Shown here: one piece after another, positions 5,955 through 11,885 of the stretch
How the letters are laid out: every line of letters begins with the position of its first letter
How positions within the stretch are numbered: the first letter of the stretch is position 1
NCBI GenBank assembly: GCA_016296985.1
Contig: JAEDHM010000038.1
Coordinates: forward strand, 1 to 11,891
From: Clostridia bacterium
GTDB lineage: Bacteria > Bacillota > Clostridia > Christensenellales > CAG-1252
Length of the DNA: 11,891 nt
Direction of reading: 5' to 3'
Translations under genes and position numbers: made by a program
The notes under the pieces: generated by a model
Told to the model about the DNA's origin: nothing
What the model saw: only the letters and a program-made list of their open reading frames with translations
Database searches by the model: none

Positions 5955-7505
5955 ATGTGGCTTGATATATTGGTTTTGGTGATATTCGCCCTTGGTATGG
6001 TAGGTATTGCAGTATACACTAGAAATAAAGCGAAAAACTCAAGTGATTTTCTTATGGCAGGAAAGGGCCTAAACGGATGGATGAGCGCCTTCGCTTACGG
6101 TACCACCTATTTTAGTGCGGTAATCTTCGTGGGGTATGCCGGACAGTTTGGTCAAGCCTATGGCTTGTCCGCAACTTGGATTGGTATATTCAATGCGGTT
6201 TTAGGCGCTTTGGTCGCTTGGCTTTTGCTCGCAAAACCCACGAAAAATATGACAACCAGACTTCAAGTAAAAACAATGCCTAGTTTCTTTGGAAAACGTT
6301 ACGAATCAAAGGGACTTAGAGGAATGTCCGCCGTAATAGTTTTCATCTTTTTGATTCCCTACGGCGCATCGGTTTACAACGGTCTAAGCGCATTGTTTCA
6401 AATCGTATTCGGCATCGATGGTTGGATTATCATTTTGGCGATGGCTGTAATCACCGGCTTGTATATTTGCGTAGGCGGTTATCTCGCAACTTCCTTATCC
6501 GACTTCATTCAAGGTCTTATTATGCTTGTGGGCGTAATTATAATGACGGTGTTTATGTTAAACAGCGATTACGTAAATTGGGGCGAGGGTATCAAAACCT
6601 TGATGCAAAATGATCACGGATGGTTTATTACAGTAAGCCACGACAACGTGCCTTGGCTTTTCGACAATACCGCAACGTTAATTTCTTTGATTATCTTGAC
6701 TTCGGTGGGCGTTTACGGTTTGCCACAAACAGTCCACAAATACTATACTGTACGTGATAAAAAGGCTATCAAACAGGGCGTTATCGTAAGTACGGCTTTT
6801 GCTTTGATAATTGGTTTTTGCGCCTATTTTATAGGTGCGTTGGGAAGTTTATTTGAAGGAGCAATCGACTTGTCACAAACGGGTAACATAATACCCAATA
6901 TGGTAAAACTTGTTATTCCTGCAGGCTTGTTGGGGCTTATCGCAGTTTTGATTTTGTCGGCTAGTATGTCCACTTTAGGCTCGGTTACCCTATCCGCCTC
7001 TTCGGTTATTTCCGTGGACTTATATCAAGGCTTTTCAAAAAAGGAGATTGGGGATAAAAAGATAACTTTGACTACAAGGATAGTCTGCTTTGCTTTTATC
7101 CTTATTTCCATAGCGATTGCACTGATTAACTATTTCTTCAATATCGCAGCAATCACTTCTTTGATGAGTTTTAGTTGGGGTACTTTGTCCGGTTGTTTCC
7201 TAGGACCTTTCGTAATAGGTTTGCGTAGTAAAAAGGTAACAAAAACCGCAAGTTACATTTCTATGATAGGTACCCTTATCTTGACTGTTGCTTTGATTAT
7301 TGTCTTCGGCTATTGGGGTATAGGCTGGGAAGGCTCTTTCGGTGCTGCAATAAAATCCGGGGTTTCACGCTCTGCTCAAATTGGCGTAATTTGTATGGCT
7401 TACTCTCTTATTTCAACCTTTATCGTAAGTTTGTTTACCAAAAAGCCTAGCGAAGAAACTTTGTATCAATGCTTTGATAAAGAATGCGAAGGATTGGTAA
7501 AATAA
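5955..7505 (+). CDS. Sodium:solute symporter (SSS family), candidate tyrosine transporter
   Basis: This is a 516-residue integral membrane protein with about 13 hydrophobic segments, matching the sodium/solute symporter family (LeuT fold, PutP/SGLT relatives). Visible signatures are the first helix followed by KNSSDFLMAGKGLNGW (27-42), the family motif GGYLATSLSDFIQGLIM (174-190), and a Ser-rich TM8-like helix, SASMSTLGSVTLSASS at about 335-350, where Na+ coordinating Ser/Thr residues lie in this family. The ATG at 5955 is chosen because GGAGGAGG at 5941-5948 is directly upstream. A TTG at 5913 would lie in the terminator loop. Known family substrates include proline, pantothenate and sugars, and sequence alone does not give the substrate. 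The Tyr-rich attenuator in front suggests tyrosine or a related compound, which is inference. It is followed by a bidirectional terminator and appears to be transcribed alone. Confidence 0.92.
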   Translation: MWLDILVLVIFALGMVGIAVYTRNKAKNSSDFLMAGKGLNGWMSAFAYGTTYFSAVIFVGYAGQFGQAYGLSATWIGIFNAVLGALVAWLLLAKPTKNMTTRLQVKTMPSFFGKRYESKGLRGMSAVIVFIFLIPYGASVYNGLSALFQIVFGIDGWIIILAMAVITGLYICVGGYLATSLSDFIQGLIMLVGVIIMTVFMLNSDYVNWGEGIKTLMQNDHGWFITVSHDNVPWLFDNTATLISLIILTSVGVYGLPQTVHKYYTVRDKKAIKQGVIVSTAFALIIGFCAYFIGALGSLFEGAIDLSQTGNIIPNMVKLVIPAGLLGLIAVLILSASMSTLGSVTLSASSVISVDLYQGFSKKEIGDKKITLTTRIVCFAFILISIAIALINYFFNIAAITSLMSFSWGTLSGCFLGPFVIGLRSKKVTKTASYISMIGTLILTVALIIVFGYWGIGWEGSFGAAIKSGVSRSAQIGVICMAYSLISTFIVSLFTKKPSEETLYQCFDKECEGLVK

Positions 7506-7559
7506 GGCTAAACGTCAATATAAAAGTCTTAAAGATTGAGTACTAACTAAAAAACATTT

Positions 7560-7575
7560 ACAACTTTATAGTTGT
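7560..7575. repeat. Small inverted repeat downstream of the symporter
   Basis: ACAACT (7560-7565) and AGTTGT (7570-7575) flank TTAT. It has no U-tract and lies in the symporter 3' untranslated region ahead of the main terminator. Function is unknown, and it could simply be part of the 3' end structure. Confidence 0.4.
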
Positions 7576-7601
7576 CTATGATAGGAAAGTATCAACAAAA
7601 T

Positions 7602-7639
7602 AAAAGAGAGAACGATAGAAAAAGTGTTCTCTCTTTTTT
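7602..7639. terminator. Bidirectional intrinsic terminator between convergent genes
   Basis: GAGAGAAC (7606-7613) pairs with GTTCTCTC (7626-7633) around a 12-base loop. Six T residues follow on the plus strand, and four A residues precede the stem, giving a short U-tract on the minus strand. It serves the symporter (plus) and the unknown gene ending at 7659 (minus). Confidence 0.85.
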
Positions 7640-7658
7640 ATAGGCTAGAAAATATTTA

Positions 7659-8450
7659 TTACAGTAAAGAAGATTTTTTATATCCCATATAAAGGGGAAT
7701 ATTCATATCCTCAGGACACATTTTTCCGCATCTACCACCGAAAAAGGTGTTATGACAACCGCAAGTAGGGAGAAAAGCGTAAGAAACGTTGTATTTGTCC
7801 CAATATACTTCAATAGCGTCTTTAAGCAAAAAGAAGGATTTTACAGTATAATCAAGGGCAAGGGCGGTCTTTTTTGATTTTAGGTCTGAAAGTTTTACGC
7901 TTGAAGCAAATTCGTTGCTTAAAATAATAATTACGTCAGCGCTGTTTTCCTTGATAGCCTTGACAGCGTAAGGGATAATCTCGTGCTCGCTTGAGCAAAG
8001 GTGGACGGTAGCAAATTTTCTTTGTTGAGCAATTTCCAAAAATTCACATTTTTCACCGATGATAAGAACCTTTTCTTTTTGGAATAAAAAATTATATTCC
8101 TTATCTTTATCCTTTTTATCAGAGAGTATTTGTCCGCTGTAAAAGGATAATAAATTAAAGAAAGGGGAAGGGGGATAACTAGACAAAAGGGGAAGATAAC
8201 TTTTGCAAGCCGTAGATAAAGCGATTTCTTCTTTGGGGAATGACTTTAAAACGCTTTCACCTAAAAAAGAGGGATGAAAAATCAAAAGTTTTTCACTACG
8301 GTTAAATCCGCTTTTTACCATATCTGAAATTACACTTTCTACCGGCGGTTCAACGCCCAAAGGGGCAGCCGAGTTAAGCATATCTGCAAAGGTTGCGCAT
8401 ATTGAAGCGGAGGGGATTGAATTATACTTGTCAAATTCCTTTTTACTCAT
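7659..8450 (-). CDS. Uncharacterised protein with a C-terminal cysteine cluster
   Basis: I do not recognise this 263-residue protein with confidence. It has no signal peptide or clear membrane helix, so it is probably cytosolic. The N-terminal half contains SIPSASICATFADMLNSAAP. The middle has an alternating hydrophobic strand pattern (KVLIIGEKCEF, then ADVIIILSNEF) suggesting an alpha/beta fold. The C terminus carries Cys230, Cys232, Cys241 and Cys245 with a His between (LPTCGCHNTFFGGRCGKMCPEDMNIP), which could bind metal. From memory only, the PEDMNI ending resembles a motif at the end of some uncharacterised clostridial proteins of alkaline-phosphatase type, but no catalytic Asp/His set is evident here. 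The ATG at 8450 is chosen because a consensus promoter places its -10 six bases upstream. There is no SD, so translation is predicted to be leaderless. The gene is single, and divergent from the M23 gene. Confidence 0.8.
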   Translation of the reverse strand: MSKKEFDKYNSIPSASICATFADMLNSAAPLGVEPPVESVISDMVKSGFNRSEKLLIFHPSFLGESVLKSFPKEEIALSTACKSYLPLLSSYPPSPFFNLLSFYSGQILSDKKDKDKEYNFLFQKEKVLIIGEKCEFLEIAQQRKFATVHLCSSEHEIIPYAVKAIKENSADVIIILSNEFASSVKLSDLKSKKTALALDYTVKSFFLLKDAIEVYWDKYNVSYAFLPTCGCHNTFFGGRCGKMCPEDMNIPLYMGYKKSSLL

Positions 8451-8456
8451 AGAAAA

Positions 8457-8485
8457 ATTATAGACCAATAAAGAGGAATTGTCAA
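8457..8485 (-). promoter_or_regulatory. Consensus SigA promoter for the leaderless gene ending at 8450
   Basis: On the minus strand TTGACA (8485-8480) and TATAAT (8462-8457) are separated by 17 bases, a perfect consensus on both hexamers. Six bases later is the ATG at 8450. Transcription should start at or next to the start codon. No Shine-Dalgarno sequence exists. Confidence 0.85.
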
Positions 8486-8550
8486 TAAATTAAAATTTTG
8501 AGAATAAAAGAGGAAAGCATTGTCCATAATCAGCCTAACGGAGGTAAAAC

Positions 8551-9237
8551 ATGGAATCAAAAAAAGTAAGTAAGACAAAAATCAAGGAGTTTTTTAAGAA
8601 AAATATCTATTTTATCCTTATGATCGTATGTATTTTGGCAATTGCCGCAATGATAACGGTTACCGCTATCAATCAAAGTAAAAAGGATGCCGACGTGCCT
8701 GCGATAAATATTCAACAAGGAGATGAAAACAAAGATAAAGAACCTTCAAGTCCCTCAAACGGAAACGTAAATGAAGCACCCGACGACAAACCTACGGTTC
8801 AAGTGCCCACAATTGAAGAAATGGTCTTTTCCGCACCGGTAGAAGGTGAAATTATCAAGGACTATACCGAAACAACTTTGGTATATCACGACACTACAAA
8901 GGACTGGCGCGTTCATCAGGGAATCGACTATTCGGTACCTGCAGGGACTGAAATCAAAGCCGTTTACGACGGTACGGTAACCGAAATCAAGACAACTACC
9001 ATGAGGGGAACAAGCGTAACCATAACACATGCCAACGGTATAAAAAGCGTTTACCACTTGTTAGACGACAAAGTGTCCGTAACTTTAAACCAAAAGGTAA
9101 AACAAGGTGATATAATCGGCAAGGTTGCTGAAAAGGGTATTTTCGAGATGGCTGACGGCGCGCACTTGCATTTTGAAGTTATGAAAAACGACGTATTGGT
9201 TGATCCCAACGATTTTTACGCAGGGGACAACAAATAA
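8551..9237 (+). CDS. Membrane-anchored M23 family peptidase, SpoIIQ-like
   Basis: This 228-residue protein has one N-terminal membrane anchor (about 19-40), with the basic segment before it inside the cell. A low-complexity, acidic and Pro-rich linker (about 43-85) and an external LytM/M23 domain (about 92-222) follow. The zinc-site residues are intact: His122 and Asp126 in HQGID, and His205-x-His207 in HLHFE, so it could be an active glycyl endopeptidase-type enzyme. The layout, the length and the stretch YHDTTKDWRVHQGID resemble clostridial SpoIIQ, the forespore protein that pairs with SpoIIIAH during engulfment; unlike the Bacillus subtilis protein, clostridial SpoIIQ keeps the zinc ligands. 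A general cell-wall endopeptidase is the alternative. GGAGG at 8540-8544 gives a good ribosome binding site. No consensus SigA promoter is seen upstream, which would fit a sporulation sigma factor but does not prove it. Confidence 0.85.
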   Translation: MESKKVSKTKIKEFFKKNIYFILMIVCILAIAAMITVTAINQSKKDADVPAINIQQGDENKDKEPSSPSNGNVNEAPDDKPTVQVPTIEEMVFSAPVEGEIIKDYTETTLVYHDTTKDWRVHQGIDYSVPAGTEIKAVYDGTVTEIKTTTMRGTSVTITHANGIKSVYHLLDDKVSVTLNQKVKQGDIIGKVAEKGIFEMADGAHLHFEVMKNDVLVDPNDFYAGDNK

Positions 9238-9274
9238 TATTTTAAGGCCTAGGCAAGGTGTTAAAGGCAACAAA

Positions 9275-9303
9275 AAAAAGTGTGTTTAAAAAACACACTT
9301 TTT
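9275..9303. terminator. Bidirectional intrinsic terminator between convergent genes
   Basis: GTGTGTTT (9280-9287) pairs with AAACACAC (9291-9298) around AAA. Flanking runs of A (9272-9279) and T (9299-9303) give U-tracts on both strands. It serves the M23 gene (plus) and the lipoprotein gene ending at 9327 (minus). Confidence 0.88.
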
Positions 9304-9326
9304 GTTTTATCCGGTCTACTAAATAA

Positions 9327-10151
9327 TTAAGGAAGTTTGAAGAATGAACTTGCCAAAACTGAAACACTTTGTCCCTTGTATTTTTCAACGTATGAGGCAA
9401 TCGCCTTGTTCCACTCGCTATCCTTAAAATCAGCGGATATACTGAAGTTTTCGGGATAATCAATGGTGAAATAAAGGTAGGCAGTTTTAATCTCTTTTCC
9501 CTCAACGTAATAGATATTTCCATCGCTGTCCGTCTTGGTGAAAACTATGATATCACCGTTTATGGTGTACTTTGCGGTTTTTGTGACAAACTCGTCTTTT
9601 TCCGCATCGTGGCTAAACAAAAATCCATCGGCGATCTTGAAATATGCGTTGTTGTTTACGTCGTAATAAATACCCTCGAAGGAAGAAAGAGAGTCGTCCT
9701 TTGTATTTTTAGCATATGCGATTGCGTTTGATGCCACGATTTTATCGCTTGTGTAGTAGTATTCTTCCGACATCATAACCGAGCTTGCCAAAGTTTCAAT
9801 GGTACCGACGTCCAAAACGTCGCCGTAAGTCTTCAACAAGTTCTCCTTAAACGCGCTTTTTACGTTATCCAAAATTGCGCCCTCGCAAACGAGAGAAAAA
9901 GCATTCATTCCATCGGCAAAGGTCGCCATAGATTGAATATAGGTGTCCTTATCAAAATAGGTATAACAGCTTTTCATATCTTCCTCAAATTTGAGGGTTT
10001 TTCCCGTCGAGAAAAATTTGCTTGTAGCCGAATTGTAGTAATACTCTTGATAAGTTTTGTTTGCCACAACCTTTTTTTCCGAGCATCCTGCAAAGGCGAA
10101 AAGTACAAATATAATCACCAAAGGAATAACAAGAAACTTACAAAATTTCAT
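9327..10151 (-). CDS. Predicted lipoprotein of unknown function
   Basis: This is a 274-residue exported protein. The N terminus is a type II signal peptide: positive start (MKFCK), hydrophobic core (LVIPLVIIFVLFAFA), and a lipobox ending AGC with Cys23 as the lipidated residue. The mature protein is therefore probably anchored on the outer face of the membrane. The mature part is rich in Tyr, Lys, Asp and Ser and low in Cys. The C-terminal half contains FEGIYYDVNNNAYFKIADG and repeated short beta-like strands with turn residues, suggesting a small beta-rich domain. No catalytic motif is recognised. The ATG at 10151 is supported by AAAAGGAG at 10165-10158 and a good promoter upstream. It is transcribed alone, between terminators. 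Confidence 0.82.
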   Translation of the reverse strand: MKFCKFLVIPLVIIFVLFAFAGCSEKKVVANKTYQEYYYNSATSKFFSTGKTLKFEEDMKSCYTYFDKDTYIQSMATFADGMNAFSLVCEGAILDNVKSAFKENLLKTYGDVLDVGTIETLASSVMMSEEYYYTSDKIVASNAIAYAKNTKDDSLSSFEGIYYDVNNNAYFKIADGFLFSHDAEKDEFVTKTAKYTINGDIIVFTKTDSDGNIYYVEGKEIKTAYLYFTIDYPENFSISADFKDSEWNKAIASYVEKYKGQSVSVLASSFFKLP

Positions 10152-10170
10152 AACAATCTCCTTTTAATTG

Positions 10171-10199
10171 ATTTTATCACAGTATAGGTTTTATGTCAA
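10171..10199 (-). promoter_or_regulatory. SigA-type promoter of the lipoprotein gene
   Basis: On the minus strand TTGACA (10199-10194) and TAAAAT (10176-10171) are 17 bases apart, with TG one base before the -10 (extended -10). Transcription should start near 10164, just at the SD, so the 5' leader is very short (about 13 bases). Unlike the leaderless units in this window, this gene keeps an SD. Confidence 0.75.
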
Positions 10200-10232
10200 A
10201 TATATTATCTTTTAGTAGGTTTTTGATTATGT

Positions 10233-10254
10233 CATTTGCATAAAAAAGCAAATG
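10233..10254. repeat. Inverted repeat in the intergenic region between the lipoprotein gene and the tRNA gene
   Basis: CATTTGC (10233-10239) and GCAAATG (10248-10254) flank an A-rich 8-base loop. No U-tract follows on either strand. It lies upstream of the lipoprotein promoter, so it could be an operator-like site or a leftover hairpin. The rest of 10200-10341 shows only A/T-rich sequence and a short palindrome around 10290-10310. Confidence 0.35.
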
Positions 10255-10341
10255 TTGAAAGGATTTACGTTTTCCCTAAACGACTTGAACAAAAAAGACT
10301 TGTCTTTTCAGCTGTTATTTAATCAAGATCAGAAAAGAAAT

Positions 10342-10366
10342 AAAAAAGACCTTGCAGAGCAAGGTC
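10342..10366 (-). terminator. Intrinsic terminator of the tRNA-Gln transcript
   Basis: On the minus strand GACCTTG (10366-10360) pairs with CAAGGTC (10354-10348) around CTCTG, followed by six T residues (10347-10342). It lies 4 bases after the tRNA CCA end, so the tRNA precursor has a very short 3' trailer. Confidence 0.92.
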
Positions 10367-10370
10367 AAAC

Positions 10371-10444
10371 TGGCAGGAGTAGTCGGAATCGAACCAACAC
10401 CATGGGAGTCAGAGGCCCATGTGCTACCACTACACCATACTCCA
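10371..10444 (-). tRNA. tRNA-Gln (anticodon CUG), CCA encoded, with two stem mismatches
   Basis: This is a 74-base tRNA on the minus strand with encoded CCA (10373-10371). The D-stem GUGU/GCAC, D-loop AGUGGUA, anticodon loop CUCUGAC (anticodon CUG, with U33 and A37), four-base variable loop, T-stem GUUGG/CCGAC and T-loop UUCGAUU can all be drawn. U1, the discriminator G73 and the anticodon agree on glutamine. Two oddities are visible. Position 1-72 is U-U instead of the usual U-A of tRNA-Gln, and position 31-39 is C-U instead of a pair. All other acceptor pairs (2-71 to 7-66) are intact. It has its own promoter and terminator, so it is probably expressed. It may be a secondary CAG-reading isoacceptor. 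Confidence 0.9.
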
Positions 10445-10457
10445 TTGAAGTGGATTT

Positions 10458-10486
10458 ATTATATTACATTTATTTTGAGGGCGCAA
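10458..10486 (-). promoter_or_regulatory. Promoter of the tRNA-Gln gene, inside the 3' end of the upstream CDS
   Basis: On the minus strand TTGCGC (10486-10481) and TATAAT (10463-10458) are separated by 17 bases. The -35 is poor, but the -10 is perfect. The tRNA begins 13 bases after the -10. The -35 and most of the spacer lie in the last codons of the exporter gene. Confidence 0.6.
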
Positions 10487-11102
10487 CTATTTTATTATTT
10501 TTTTTGCAATTTCTTCTCTTTTTTCTTGCATTATGAAAAAAGGTGATAATCACGCCTATTGCCGTTACTCCAAAAAAGCACCAAAGTACCAAATCCATAT
10601 ATTCCCTACACAGTACCGACAAAGCTAAAATAAAACTTGCTGTTACCAAATTTCCAAGGGCTATGGTAAGCATTGATTTGAAAGGAGAGACGTCAAGGAA
10701 GGCACTTAGCATCGACGCCGACCAAACACCGGTTAGGGGCGCAGGTAGGGCAACGAACAAAAAGAGGGAGAGAAGTTTTGTTTTATTTCCGTTTTTCGTC
10801 TTATCCACTTTTAATTCCTTCGCCTTTTCAATGTTGTGATTTTGTATTTTTTCGCCTAGTTTTTTCAAAAAGGGTATTTTCATTAAAAGGGCAAGTAAGG
10901 GCTTGAAAAGAAGAACTATGAAAGGAATAATCAAGGTCGAGCCGAGAATGGAAAAGAGAAAGGCGTAAAGGGGAGAAACGCCAATTCCGACGGCAGTCAT
11001 AATCGCGCCTTTACATTCGCTTATGGGTAATGCGGAAAGAATAGCGGTAAGGGCGTAGGGGTTTGAGATATTTTCGCTTAAAAAGAATAACAGTTTGTTC
11101 AT
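10470..11102 (-). CDS. Small multi-drug export family membrane protein (PF06695-type)
   Basis: This 210-residue membrane protein has about five hydrophobic segments. Near the N terminus it carries the family-defining LPISECKGAIMTAVGIGVSP (about residues 25-44), matching the LP-[IL]-SE-x-(R/K)-GAI pattern of the 'putative small multi-drug export' family (COG2426). The annotation is traditional and substrates are poorly established. A basic, Asn/Lys-rich loop (about 86-108) splits it in two, and the second half repeats the pattern with ALPAPLTGVWSASMLSAFL, suggesting an internal two-fold design. The C terminus is strongly basic. The start at ATG 11102 is the best family fit, but it lacks an SD. 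TTG at 11111 (AGGA 6 bases upstream) or 11117 are alternatives. The divergent promoter of the ttcA-like gene overlaps this start region. Confidence 0.85.
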   Translation of the reverse strand: MNKLLFFLSENISNPYALTAILSALPISECKGAIMTAVGIGVSPLYAFLFSILGSTLIIPFIVLLFKPLLALLMKIPFLKKLGEKIQNHNIEKAKELKVDKTKNGNKTKLLSLFLFVALPAPLTGVWSASMLSAFLDVSPFKSMLTIALGNLVTASFILALSVLCREYMDLVLWCFFGVTAIGVIITFFHNARKKRRNCKKNNKIVAPSK

Positions 11103-11104
11103 AC

Positions 11105-11133
11105 TTGACAACAGCAATCCTAAATCATATAAT
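11105..11133 (+). promoter_or_regulatory. Consensus SigA promoter for the leaderless ttcA-like gene
   Basis: TTGACA (11105-11110) and TATAAT (11128-11133) are 17 bases apart, perfect on both hexamers, and the ATG at 11140 follows after 6 bases (TTTCCT). No SD is present. The -35 begins 2 bases from the start codon of the divergent exporter gene. Confidence 0.87.
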
Positions 11134-11139
11134 TTTCCT

Positions 11140-11874
11140 ATGAAAAAGATTTTAGGTAACCTTCGTAGGGCGGTAAACGACTATAAAATGATCGCAGACG
11201 GTGACAAAATCGCCGTAGGCATTTCAGGTGGCAAGGACAGTTTGGTTTTGCTTGACGCTTTGGCTCGCTATCAAAAGTTTGCTCCCGAAAAATTTGAACT
11301 TGTCGGCATCCATATCGATATGGGCTTTAAGAATGGAGATACCCTAGGGCTTGAGGCAGTAAAAGCCTTTTTTGCGGAAAGAGATATTCCTCTTATCATT
11401 GAAAAAACCGATATTGCCGAAATAGTTTTCGACGTAAGAAAAGAGGACAATCCCTGCAGTTTGTGTTCAAAAATGCGCCGAGGAGCATTGTGTAGCGTTG
11501 CAACCCGCGAAGGATGTAACAAGGTTGCTTTAGGGCATCATGCCGACGACGTTTTAGATACCATGTTACTCTCCTTTTTCTATGAAGGACGTCTTTCAAC
11601 CTTTGCTCCAAAAAGTTATATGAGCAGATCGAATATCACGGTAATTCGCCCCCTAATCTACGTAAGTGAAGGGGAGTCCGCCGGGGCTGCTCGACGTTTT
11701 GAAATGCCGGTTATAAAAAGCCCTTGTCCTGCCGACAAATTTACAAAACGAGAGGATATGAAGAAAATCGTCGAGCATATATGCAAGGAAATTCCCTTTG
11801 CAAAAGATAGGATGATTTCAGCAATCCAAAACCCTGAAAGGTACAATCTTTGGGATAAGAAAGAGACTAACTAG
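11140..11874 (+). CDS. ttcA: TtcA-family tRNA 2-thiocytidine synthetase (PP-loop, Fe-S)
   Basis: TtcA adenylates C32 of certain tRNAs with ATP and replaces its oxygen with sulfur, using a [4Fe-4S] cluster. The 244-residue protein contains the PP-loop SGGKDS (29-34), a GIHIDMGF segment (57-64), CSLC with Cys106 and Cys109, GHHADDVLDT (132-141), and a third candidate cluster ligand, Cys196, in KSPCP. The CxxC plus distant Cys pattern is the TtcA signature and separates it from TilS, though other PP-loop thiolases of the same superfamily remain possible. It is somewhat shorter than Escherichia coli TtcA (about 310). The ATG at 11140 is set by a consensus promoter six bases upstream and by the lack of any SD, so a leaderless mRNA is predicted. 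Its terminator overlaps the stop codon, so this is a compact one-gene unit. Confidence 0.88.
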   Translation: MKKILGNLRRAVNDYKMIADGDKIAVGISGGKDSLVLLDALARYQKFAPEKFELVGIHIDMGFKNGDTLGLEAVKAFFAERDIPLIIEKTDIAEIVFDVRKEDNPCSLCSKMRRGALCSVATREGCNKVALGHHADDVLDTMLLSFFYEGRLSTFAPKSYMSRSNITVIRPLIYVSEGESAGAARRFEMPVIKSPCPADKFTKREDMKKIVEHICKEIPFAKDRMISAIQNPERYNLWDKKETN

Positions 11875-11885
11875 TCTCTTTTTTT
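11861..11885 (+). terminator. Intrinsic terminator overlapping the ttcA stop codon
   Basis: AAGAGACT (11861-11868) pairs with AGTCTCTT (11873-11880) around AACT, and the T-run continues to 11885. The TAG stop (11872-11874) is split between the loop and the 3' arm, so the last five codons form part of the terminator. Confidence 0.9.

Noticed and set aside
7579..7644. Short open frame (about 21 codons) across the symporter terminator
   Set aside because: It has no SD, no promoter and no biased codon run, and it is made largely of the terminator stem.
10290..10310. Palindrome AAAAGAC-TT-GTCTTTT upstream of the tRNA terminator
   Set aside because: The two-base loop is too tight for a stable hairpin of this A/T content, and there is already a strong tRNA terminator beside it.
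10252..10536. Plus-strand open frame running through the tRNA-Gln gene
   Set aside because: It is antisense to the tRNA, its promoter and its terminator, and the protein has no family features.
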